Shown here: in pieces, positions 44,239 to 51,923 of the stretch | Numbering within the stretch: position 1 is the stretch's first letter | How the letters are laid out: each line of letters opens with the position of its first letter | Origin: Bradyrhizobium sp. BR13661 | Lineage (GTDB): Bacteria > Pseudomonadota > Alphaproteobacteria > Rhizobiales > Xanthobacteraceae | Direction: 5' to 3' | DNA length: 64,000 nucleotides | Assembly: GCF_029892425.1 (NCBI RefSeq) | Contig: NZ_JARXWB010000014.1 | Coordinates: forward strand, 124,001 to 188,000 | Translations under genes and position numbers: made by a program | The notes under the pieces: model-generated | Databases searched by the model: none | Told to the model about the DNA's origin: nothing | The model's input: the letters and a program-made list of their open reading frames with translations, nothing else

Positions 44239-46698
44239 TTACAATTCTGCCCGAATGGAGCCGAGGAAAGTCCGCGGTGCGCCGGGGAAAATGATCAGGC
44301 GGTTCGAGGAACTTTCATAGTAGTTGGTTCCAAATACGTTTTTGACGTTCAGCTGCAGGGTCATGGTCTTGATCTGCGTCTCGACCGGCGGCTTGAACCG
44401 ATATTGAAGCATCGTGTCGACGCGGGCGTAGGCCGGCAACTGGAAACTATTTTGATTGTCACCCTGCCGTTCACCCACGGCGACTACGCCCGCCGCAGCG
44501 CTCAAGCCTTCCCAAGGTCCATGAGCGTCGTATTTCCCCCAGACTGCTCCTGAATTGTAGGGAACGTTGAGCAGCCGGTTACCGTTTTCGCTGACGGACG
44601 GGAAAACGGGTGTGAAATAAACGCTGCCAAGACCGCCGACTACATCCTGGATGTCAGGACCCTGTCCATTGACGATGCGGGCATCGGTGTAGCTGTAGCT
44701 CGCAATCACGCTCCAGTTGCTGTCGATCCGTCCGTTGAGATCGAACTCGAAGCCGCGGCTTCGCACCTCGCCGATCGGAATGGAGAAGCCGGCGCCGCCG
44801 AGGGCCTGGGTGATATTGGTCTTGACGATGTCGAACACGGCCGCCGAGGCCGTCAGGCGCTTGTCGAGAAGCTCGGCCTTGATCCCGGCCTCGTACTGCC
44901 GCGACGTCTCCGGCGGAATGGCAGGCGAGCCTGGAACCGGCAGCGCGTCCTGCACTCCCAGTCCTTTGGTGTAATTCGCATACAACGAAAGCCACGGCGT
45001 GGGCTGCACCACAAGCCCCGCACGGGGGCTGAACGCTTGAGCCTTTGCGCTCAAAAATCCTGCTCCCGTATTGGGATCGTAAGGTCCCTCGGCTTGTTCC
45101 TGGGAGTCGAAGCCATAGCCGCTGCCGTAATTCGCCCAGTCGTACCGTCCGCCGAGCAACACATGGAAGCGATTGTCGAGGAACGAGATCGTGTCTTGAC
45201 CGTACACACCGCTCCAGCTTTCCCGCAACGGATAGAAAGTGTTAGGCGCCGCGCCGCCGTAAGCGGACTGACCATAGACCGGATTGTAGATATTGATCGA
45301 TCCAATGGTCGGGTCGAACTGAGTTGGATTGAAGTAGGTCTGGATATTTTTGGTGAGATTGAAGTAGTCGACGCCGACCAGCAAGGCATGCTCGACCGGT
45401 CCGGTCCAGAGCTTGCCTTTGAGATCGAGATTTGTTGCGAAAGTGCGCGCCTGGATATTGGCGTCCCAGATCCAACGGTCGACGACGCCGGTGGCCTCCG
45501 TGAAGGAAGCCGTACCGTACTGATGCTGCCCGTAACGCTGGTCGTTGAAGGCAAAACGGTTTGTCAGGCTCCAATCCTTGTTGAAGTCGTAGGTCCAGTC
45601 GAACCCGACGAGATGACGATCCTGAGTGTTGGGATTGGCCTGCGTATAAGCAGGCTCCTGGAGATATCGGCTGATAGGCACCGGCGCGGGGCGATTGCCA
45701 ACGGCAGGAATGCCCATCGATTTGTCGACGAACTCCGAGTGTTGATATTCATAGTCGATGTTGAAGCGGAACTGATCGTTCGGCCGGAAAGTCAGTGTCG
45801 GCGCGATGAAAACATTTTTGCTGTTGACGAAGTCGATGAAGGAATCTGCGCGGTCGTACGCGAGATTGACACGATAGAGCCAGGTCTTGTCTGCCGTCAC
45901 GGGACCGGTGGTGTCGATTGTCGTACGGCTGAGGCCCCATGATCCGAATTGCTGCTGGATTGAGGTATAGCTGTAGTCAAGCGGACGCTTCGGTATCAAG
46001 TCGACGATGCCGCCCGGCTCGAGCCGGCCGTAAAGCATGGCCGCCGGCCCCTTCAGAATCTCAATCGACTGCAGGTTCGAGGTCTGGATGCCAGTGAGCT
46101 CCCAGACCCGCAGGTTGTTGCGATAAATATTGACGTTATCAAAGCCACGGATGTTGAACCCGTCGTAGAAATTATTGCTGCTTGGCGTGTTGCTCGGTGG
46201 CTGAACGCTGCTGACATACCCGACGATTGCATCGCGTACGCTAATATCCTGGCGGTCGTCCATCGCCTGGCGCGTCACGACCTGGACGTTTGCCGGAGTT
46301 TGCAGGATCGGCGTATTGTCCTTACCGGCCATGGCAGGGGCGTCATAGTCCACCGTGTAACCCGTGAAGCGGCCGCCGGGTCCGGCGCCATATTGGCTGC
46401 TGCCGACTTCGGTGGCTGGCTTGCTCTCCGGTGATGGAGTCCGCACCGCTTGAGTGCGTCTCGTGGTGCGCGCAGGACGTTGAGCCGAGCGGGCAGCCTT
46501 GGGCTTTCGTGGTGTTGGCGCGCTGACAACGACAGGCGGCAGCGGCGACTGCCCACTACCGGTTGCATTCGATGCCGCCGCTACGACGGTACGCGCGGGA
46601 TCCGCCGCTGGTGGGCCCGAGACAGTTTGCGCGAAGGAACTGATGGGAACAGCGGCAACTGAAGCGGCAGCGCATAGTGCGGGTAGAAAACGAGACAT
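44239..46698 (-). CDS. TonB-dependent receptor, siderophore-type (copper operon)
   Basis: The 819-residue outer-membrane receptor has a signal peptide (MSRFLPALCAAASVAAVPISSFAQ), a TonB-box-like PPVVVSAP, a Pro/Arg-rich linker, a plug (TPANVQVVTRQAMDD ... GFNIRGFDNVNIYRNN ... IEILKGPAAMLYGRLEPGGIVDLIPKRP) and a 22-strand barrel ending in RTFLGSIRAEL. The plug matches FhuA/FpvA-like receptors. The neighbours (DUF2946, PepSY, COG4315, PCu(A)C) point to copper or a copper chelate as cargo, but the sequence does not show that directly. Confidence 0.92.
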   Translation of the reverse strand: MSRFLPALCAAASVAAVPISSFAQTVSGPPAADPARTVVAAASNATGSGQSPLPPVVVSAPTPRKPKAARSAQRPARTTRRTQAVRTPSPESKPATEVGSSQYGAGPGGRFTGYTVDYDAPAMAGKDNTPILQTPANVQVVTRQAMDDRQDISVRDAIVGYVSSVQPPSNTPSSNNFYDGFNIRGFDNVNIYRNNLRVWELTGIQTSNLQSIEILKGPAAMLYGRLEPGGIVDLIPKRPLDYSYTSIQQQFGSWGLSRTTIDTTGPVTADKTWLYRVNLAYDRADSFIDFVNSKNVFIAPTLTFRPNDQFRFNIDYEYQHSEFVDKSMGIPAVGNRPAPVPISRYLQEPAYTQANPNTQDRHLVGFDWTYDFNKDWSLTNRFAFNDQRYGQHQYGTASFTEATGVVDRWIWDANIQARTFATNLDLKGKLWTGPVEHALLVGVDYFNLTKNIQTYFNPTQFDPTIGSINIYNPVYGQSAYGGAAPNTFYPLRESWSGVYGQDTISFLDNRFHVLLGGRYDWANYGSGYGFDSQEQAEGPYDPNTGAGFLSAKAQAFSPRAGLVVQPTPWLSLYANYTKGLGVQDALPVPGSPAIPPETSRQYEAGIKAELLDKRLTASAAVFDIVKTNITQALGGAGFSIPIGEVRSRGFEFDLNGRIDSNWSVIASYSYTDARIVNGQGPDIQDVVGGLGSVYFTPVFPSVSENGNRLLNVPYNSGAVWGKYDAHGPWEGLSAAAGVVAVGERQGDNQNSFQLPAYARVDTMLQYRFKPPVETQIKTMTLQLNVKNVFGTNYYESSSNRLIIFPGAPRTFLGSIRAEL

Positions 46699-46734
46699 GA
46701 GAGAACTCCATGAACGACGGCGAGACGAGATTCG

Positions 46735-47112
46735 CTAGATCGCCGATGGAGGTCCTTGGGACAGGCGCGGATCATGCCGGGAAGTTGGAAGAGCTAACGA
46801 TGGCTCTTCGGTACGAAGTACCGTTGTGATAGGTGTCCAAAAATTCGCATCCACCGTCACTGCTGGCGGCATCGTGGCGCTGGAGACAAGGATGCAAATG
46901 CGACAGAGGCCGTGTTGATCGCTGTTCACTGGTGCAGAGCTTTGATCCGCCGAATCCGTATCCGCGAGCGCGTGGCAGATGGACTGAAGATCTTGCGGCG
47001 CGAGCATCATCGCGGTCGATTGAGCGGTCGCGGCAACCAATTGAAACGCGAAAAAGTAAGCGATCAAGGCACAGACCGCCCGCCTCAACCACATTTTTCG
47101 GAATATACCCAA
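46735..47112 (-). CDS. DUF2946 protein, possible copper-responsive leader ORF
   Basis: The 125-residue protein has a hydrophobic N-terminal segment (AVCALIAYFFAFQLVAATA), then ICHALA and the CxxC motif HGLCRICIL (Cys70, Cys73), which is the DUF2946 hallmark. It starts at TTG 47112 with GGGGAGG 5 nt upstream. It ends 36 bp before the TonB receptor start. DUF2946 proteins in Bordetella (CruR) are upstream ORFs whose translation senses copper and controls the following genes. That role fits here but is inferred. Confidence 0.72.
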   Translation of the reverse strand: MGIFRKMWLRRAVCALIAYFFAFQLVAATAQSTAMMLAPQDLQSICHALADTDSADQSSAPVNSDQHGLCRICILVSSATMPPAVTVDANFWTPITTVLRTEEPSLALPTSRHDPRLSQGPPSAI

Positions 47113-47328
47113 TCCAGCCTCCCCGGCAGATGTCTAGCATCTTGTAGCCCGAAGCGGGAGTCCCTCCATGGCACGGCTGCTACGCCGTGGGTACCGATCT
47201 GACGAACCCGGCGAGAATTCGATCATGGCTCGTCACTCGACTGTAGCCTCGGTCCAGCCCGCCGGGAATAAATTTTCGAGGGCACGATCTAATCTCCTGC
47301 GCCTCGGCAGCAGGACAGGAGAACACCC

Positions 47329-47724
47329 TTGCACAAAACGTCGTATTTCGCCCGGACATTGGGCATGGCTCTGGCCGCCCTGGCCTCGCTCTGGAGCCCC
47401 GCCACCCTGGCCGCTAATCTCTCCGCCGGAGATCCCGCGCGTGGGGAGGAGCTTTACCAGGGCTGCATGGATTGCCATTCCATCGAGAAAAACGACGTTG
47501 GACCGATGCACCAGGGTGTCGTCGGCCGCAAGGCCGGCAGCGTGCTCGGCTACAACTACTCCCCGGCTCTGCGAAACGCGAACGTCGTTTGGACTGAGGA
47601 CAATCTCGACAAATGGCTTACGAGTCCACAAAGCTTCATTCCGGGAACGAAGATGTTCTATCAAGTCCAGAAGCCGCAGGATCGATTAGATATCATCGCC
47701 TATCTGAAGGAGCATGCGAAGTGA
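47329..47724 (+). CDS. Class I c-type cytochrome
   Basis: The 131-residue protein has a signal peptide (LGMALAALASLWSPATLAANLS) and one covalent heme motif CMDCH (about residues 46-50). The axial Met is in PGTKMFY. The C-terminal helix ends IIAYLKEHAK. It resembles small soluble cytochromes c. The start is TTG 47329 with AGGACAGGAG about 7 nt upstream. It is divergent from the DUF2946 copper operon. Role in island redox is unknown. Confidence 0.88.
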   Translation: MHKTSYFARTLGMALAALASLWSPATLAANLSAGDPARGEELYQGCMDCHSIEKNDVGPMHQGVVGRKAGSVLGYNYSPALRNANVVWTEDNLDKWLTSPQSFIPGTKMFYQVQKPQDRLDIIAYLKEHAK

Positions 47725-47804
47725 TGGAATCCTGCCCGCTCCCCCGACGGATGTCACTTGTCGCTGCGGCCCGGAAAAGACTTCCGCGCTGGTCCCGATA
47801 ATGC

Positions 47805-48824
47805 TTAAACCATTACGGGTTGCTGGATCGCATTCTGAAGATTGGTGTGAATTCGGAGGCGCGCCATTTTGCAGCCAAACAGGATTGCATCAGCGAAACT
47901 GTGACCATCTGCGCTGCCGTGACTTTTGACCACGGTGCCGTTCAATCCCAAAAGAATGGCGCCGTTTGGCGGACGCAGCTTTTTCCGAAGCGCCGCAAAA
48001 CTTGCGCGTGCCATTAGATAGCCGGCCCGAGCGCTCCAAGATGACCGAAATGCCTCTTCCACAGAGTTTTTGAGAAGGCGGGCTGTCCCCTCTGCTGTCT
48101 TTAGCGCGACATTCCCGGCAAACGCCTCGGTGACTACGACATCAACATCACCTGATCCAATGTCCGCCCCCTCGACGAAGCCCAGATATTGCTGACACTG
48201 AAGGTGGGCCTGCCGAAGTAATTCATCCGCGCTGTATACTTGCTGCCGTCGGTCAAAAGGGCTGAGATAGGAGCCCAATAGCCCTACCGTCGGTCTTTCG
48301 ATCCCAAGCGCAGCACGTGCCAAGGCACCGCCCATCATCGCGAGATTAAATAGATGTTCGGCGTCAGCACCGATAGAAGCTCCGAGATCAAGAACGACAG
48401 TCTCCCCCTTCAGAGAGGGCCATAATCCCGCGAGGGCCGGCCGCTTGATATTGCCAACGGTTCGAAGCTTGATTTTCGCTAACGCCAACAGGGCGCCCGA
48501 ATTTCCCGCCGATATAGCAAAATCAGCCTCACCTTTCTTCACGGCGTCGATTGCGAGGGCCATTGAAGATCTAGATCGACCAACTCGGAGTGCTTCGGCG
48601 GGTTTTTGATCCATTCGGATTTCGATCTCCGAATGGACAATGCGCGTTCGCTGTCGGAGTTTCGATCTTCTCACAACTAGTGCATCAAGGATTGCCCTGT
48701 CACCAAATGCAGTGAATTCCAGGTTCGGTGCACGCTTCAATGACAGCTCGGCGCCAGCTAGAACTACTGACGCTCCGAAATCTCCACCCATGCAATCCAG
48801 CGCTACGCGGACTCTTTCGGCCAA
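47805..48824 (-). CDS. plsX: Divergent PlsX-family phosphate acyltransferase paralogue
   Basis: PlsX converts acyl-ACP to acyl-phosphate for phospholipid synthesis. The 339-residue protein keeps the family start VRVALDCMGGDFG, the FAISAGNSGALLALAKIKL motif, LDLGAS, and TEAFAGNVALKTAEGT. Several usual motifs are changed: DLGANVDC-like reads DLGASIGAD, and LLNVGEE-like reads LLGSYLSP. No fabH, rpmF or himA neighbours are present, so it is not the housekeeping copy. It may serve an accessory acyl-lipid or be diverging. Confidence 0.82.
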   Translation of the reverse strand: MAERVRVALDCMGGDFGASVVLAGAELSLKRAPNLEFTAFGDRAILDALVVRRSKLRQRTRIVHSEIEIRMDQKPAEALRVGRSRSSMALAIDAVKKGEADFAISAGNSGALLALAKIKLRTVGNIKRPALAGLWPSLKGETVVLDLGASIGADAEHLFNLAMMGGALARAALGIERPTVGLLGSYLSPFDRRQQVYSADELLRQAHLQCQQYLGFVEGADIGSGDVDVVVTEAFAGNVALKTAEGTARLLKNSVEEAFRSSWSARAGYLMARASFAALRKKLRPPNGAILLGLNGTVVKSHGSADGHSFADAILFGCKMARLRIHTNLQNAIQQPVMV

Positions 48825-49033
48825 CGGAAGGTCCTCCCAACGCGCCAGACCTGACTATCTATAGCGCAAATGCGGTTCGTTGTATCCGCTATCCAGCGGA
48901 AATCGGAAGCGAAGCATCTCTATGCGCAGAGATGTCAAGGCAGCAGTGTGAGGCCAAGGATTGCTCGGCGGGGCCACGCGACTAGTCCGCGCCAGACTTG
49001 AATAGCCCCAAAAACACACCAAACACAACCAGT

Positions 49034-49067
49034 GAAGTATGATGTTTTTATTGAAACATCATACTTC
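49034..49067. promoter_or_regulatory. NikR-type operator (GTATGA-N16-TCATAC)
   Basis: A perfect 14-bp inverted repeat (GAAGTATGATGTTT, 6-nt centre, AAACATCATACTTC) contains GTATGA at 49037-49042 and TCATAC at 49059-49064, exactly 16 bp apart. This equals the E. coli NikR half-sites and spacing. It lies 41 bp before the TonB receptor start at 49108 and covers an earlier in-frame ATG. Confidence 0.85.
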
Positions 49068-49107
49068 AACCGCTAGGCTGGTTCCGGGAAAGCAAAGGCG
49101 CTTGGGA

Positions 49108-51435
49108 ATGTTGTGGCGGTGTGGGGTAAGCCTGCTGATCATTGTCGCTGTCCAGCTGGCAGCAGCGGCGAGAGCGCAAACTCCGCCTATGAATGGCAGC
49201 ACACCTCAAGCGGCACCGGCGACGTTGCCGCCCGTCGAGGTGGATGCACCTAAACAGCGCAATTTACAGAAGCGCCGACAGCAGCGGGACGCGCGTCGGG
49301 CTCGTAACCTACAACGACAAATCGCGAGTCTACCAAGCGCTGCCCCCCAGATCGTTGGTGGATCGGGCTCCGCCAACGTCGCATCAGGCGGCACACCGAG
49401 CCAGAACATGGCGAGCCAAACATCGGTGACTGGAGAAACGCTTAATGCACGTCCCGTGACCCGCCCTGGGGAACTGCTTGAGGCCGTCCCCGGGCTGATC
49501 GTCACGCAGCATTCCGGCGAGGGAAAGGCCAACCAGTATTTTCTGCGCGGTTACAATCTTGATCACGGCACCGACATGGCGATCTGGGTCGATGACGTGC
49601 CGGTCAACATGCGGACCCATGCCCATGGTCAAGGCTATGCCGACCTCAACTGGCTAATGCCGGAAACTGTGAACCGGTTGGATATCCGCAAAGGTCCATG
49701 CTATGCCGACGAAGGTGATTTCGGGTCGGCGGGTAATCTGCATATCGGGTTGATCGATAGCGCGCCCAAAGCGATGGCTCAGGTTACCGCGGGGAGCTTT
49801 GGCTATTTCCGCTTCTTCGGCATGGACTCCAAGAAAGTCGGCGATGGCAATCTGCTGATTGCCGCCGAACGAGGGACCTATGACGGTCCATGGGTCACGC
49901 CCGACGATATGCAGAAGATCAATGGTCTACTGCGCTACACCCAGGGGACTGCGACCGACGGTTTGTCCATCACCGGGATGGCCTATTCCAACCAATGGAC
50001 CTCAACCGATCAGGTTCCGTTACGCGCAATCACGGCTGGCCAGATCGACCGGTTTGGCTCAGAAGATCCCACCGACGGTGGCAGAACCAATCGTTTCGCG
50101 CTATCGGCCCGGATCGCTGGCACAGATGACGCAGGTTCTTGGAAGGCCAACGCGTATCTGGTCAAGAGCCAGCTCGACCTGTTCAACGACTTCACATACT
50201 TCCTAGCTAATCCGGTGCTTGGCGATCAATTTCACCAACACGATGACCGGTTGATGCTTGGTGCCAATGCCTCTCGCACACTCGTCGGTTCTCTCGCCGG
50301 ACTTCCGATGGAAACCACGTTCGGCGCGCAAACGCGATACGATAACATCGCGCTTGCGTTGACCGACACCTACCAGCGCAGTTTTCTCTCCAATGTCCGC
50401 AGCGACAAGGTGGGCGAGTCCTCAATCGGCGTCTATGCGCAGAACACGGTGCGGTGGACCGATTGGCTGCGCACGACCGTCGGCCTGCGCGGCGATTTCT
50501 ACCAGGCCAATGTGTTCTCGATCTATGACAACAACAATTCCGGCAATGTCAGCGCGGGAATTGCCAGCCCGAAATTTACGATGACACTCGGCCCCTTCTA
50601 CAAAACCGAGTTCTTCGTCGGCGCGGGTTACGGAATGCATAGCAACGACGCTCGGGGTGCCACGACAACCGAAGACCCGAGTGATCCGTCCACTAAACTT
50701 GCCGCCTCGCCGCTGCTAGTTCGAACTAAGGGGGTGGAAACCGGCATCCGGACCCGGATCATTCCAGGTCTCGACTCGTCGCTAAGTGTGTTCCTACTCA
50801 ACCAGGACTCCGAAATTATCTTCAGCGGCGATGCCGGTGATACCGAAGCGAGCCGGCCAAGCCGACGCTACGGTTTCGAACTGACCAATCACTATCGCCC
50901 AGTGTCTTGGATCGATGTCGATGCGGACCTTGCAATGACGCACGCCCGCTTTCTTGGCTACGACAGCGATCAAGCCGACGCCTACGCCTCGCTCGCCGGT
51001 TATCCGCAGGCGCAGATTGGCAACGCGTCAGGAAATTATGTCCAAAACGCTCCAGCGATGATCGCCTCGGCGGGTATCACGCTTGGCGAGAAGACAGGCT
51101 GGTTCGGCACGCTGCGCTGGCGCTACCTTGGATCGACTCCGCTGACCGAAGACAATGCTTTCCGTTCAATGGCAACCAGCATCTTCAATGGCCGAATTGG
51201 CTTCGGAACCGCTGACGGTTGGCGTATTCAGCTCGACGTGCTGAATCTGTTCAACACTCAAGCCAATCAGATCTCTTATGCTTACGGCTCTTTGATCAAG
51301 ACCGATAGTCTCTACAACCTCTGCTATCCTGTGCAGACGGCGCCCGCAGCCGTTTGCCAGACGGGTGTTATGGACACCATTTTGCATCCCGTGGAACCGC
51401 TGACCTTCCGGGTGACTGTAGCTGGGACGTTTTAG
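49108..51435 (+). CDS. TonB-dependent receptor under NikR-type control (candidate nickel receptor)
   Basis: The outer-membrane receptor has a signal peptide (MLWRCGVSLLIIVAVQLAAAARAQ), TonB-box-like LPPVEVDAP, an Arg/Gln-rich linker, a plug (RPGELLEAVPGLIVTQHSGEGKANQYFLRGYNLDHGTDMAIWVDDVPVN ... LDIRKGPCYADEGDFGSAG) and a barrel ending VEPLTFRVTVAGTF. The plug is not the siderophore type. Start 49108 is preferred because it opens the signal peptide; ATG 49039 lies inside the operator. His and Met in the plug (HAHGQGYAD) could bind a metal. Nickel, free or chelated, is inferred from the operator. Confidence 0.88.
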   Translation: MLWRCGVSLLIIVAVQLAAAARAQTPPMNGSTPQAAPATLPPVEVDAPKQRNLQKRRQQRDARRARNLQRQIASLPSAAPQIVGGSGSANVASGGTPSQNMASQTSVTGETLNARPVTRPGELLEAVPGLIVTQHSGEGKANQYFLRGYNLDHGTDMAIWVDDVPVNMRTHAHGQGYADLNWLMPETVNRLDIRKGPCYADEGDFGSAGNLHIGLIDSAPKAMAQVTAGSFGYFRFFGMDSKKVGDGNLLIAAERGTYDGPWVTPDDMQKINGLLRYTQGTATDGLSITGMAYSNQWTSTDQVPLRAITAGQIDRFGSEDPTDGGRTNRFALSARIAGTDDAGSWKANAYLVKSQLDLFNDFTYFLANPVLGDQFHQHDDRLMLGANASRTLVGSLAGLPMETTFGAQTRYDNIALALTDTYQRSFLSNVRSDKVGESSIGVYAQNTVRWTDWLRTTVGLRGDFYQANVFSIYDNNNSGNVSAGIASPKFTMTLGPFYKTEFFVGAGYGMHSNDARGATTTEDPSDPSTKLAASPLLVRTKGVETGIRTRIIPGLDSSLSVFLLNQDSEIIFSGDAGDTEASRPSRRYGFELTNHYRPVSWIDVDADLAMTHARFLGYDSDQADAYASLAGYPQAQIGNASGNYVQNAPAMIASAGITLGEKTGWFGTLRWRYLGSTPLTEDNAFRSMATSIFNGRIGFGTADGWRIQLDVLNLFNTQANQISYAYGSLIKTDSLYNLCYPVQTAPAAVCQTGVMDTILHPVEPLTFRVTVAGTF

Positions 51436-51550
51436 TTCGCCTTCGACTGCCGGGCAAAACAGACACACTTTGCGAGCGATCGTCGAACCGGCTGCCGGAC
51501 ATACTCTATTGATATTGACGGCCTACCGCGCAGATGCCACTTTGGTGATT

Positions 51551-51725
51551 GGTAGTGTCCGTAAGGACTATCCAAGGGAATGCGGTGCGTCCACTCAGTG
51601 GACAATTCCGCGGCTGCCCCCGCAACTGTAGGCGGATAGCCGACGACCAGCAAAACCACTGGAGCCTCTTGGTCTCTGGGAAGGTGGTCGAAGGCGATAA
51701 CCCGCGAGCCAGGAAACCTGCTGCC
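51551..51725 (+). promoter_or_regulatory. Cobalamin (B12) riboswitch
   Basis: The conserved elements are in order: GGGAATGCGGTG (51576-51587), GCTGCCCCCGCAACTGTAGG (51614-51633), CCACTGG with GGGAAGGTGGTCGAAGGCGA (51656-51698), and the B12 box GAGCCAGGAAACCTGC (51706-51721). The aptamer binds adenosyl- or related cobalamin. It lies 88 bp before an ATG at 51813 and controls the TonB receptor and NiCoT genes, probably by translation, as no T-run terminator is visible. Confidence 0.95.
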
Positions 51726-51812
51726 AGCCATGAGTCACGCGCGAACGCATTGGGCGGGGTGCCCTGATGTCGGACAAGTAGCCGGTGCATCTGCCGCCTG
51801 GGGCGAAGGTAG

Positions 51813-51923
51813 ATGACTAAGGCAACCGCGGTGGCAGTTTGTTTGCGTCGCCGCAGAGCGTTGTTGTGCAACATCTTCATTTTCGTACTGGCGTTACGCC
51901 AGGGTTTTCGCGTGCTTTCCTGA
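51813..51923 (+). other. 36-codon frame overlapping the TonB receptor start
   Basis: ATG 51813 has GAAGG about 5 nt upstream, the only good start after the riboswitch. It reads MTKATAVAVCLRRRRALLCN and stops at 51921, in a different frame from the receptor whose only starts are TTG 51839 or GTG 51866. It could be a real leader peptide coupled to the receptor, or the original N terminus cut by a 1-bp indel. Confidence 0.4.
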
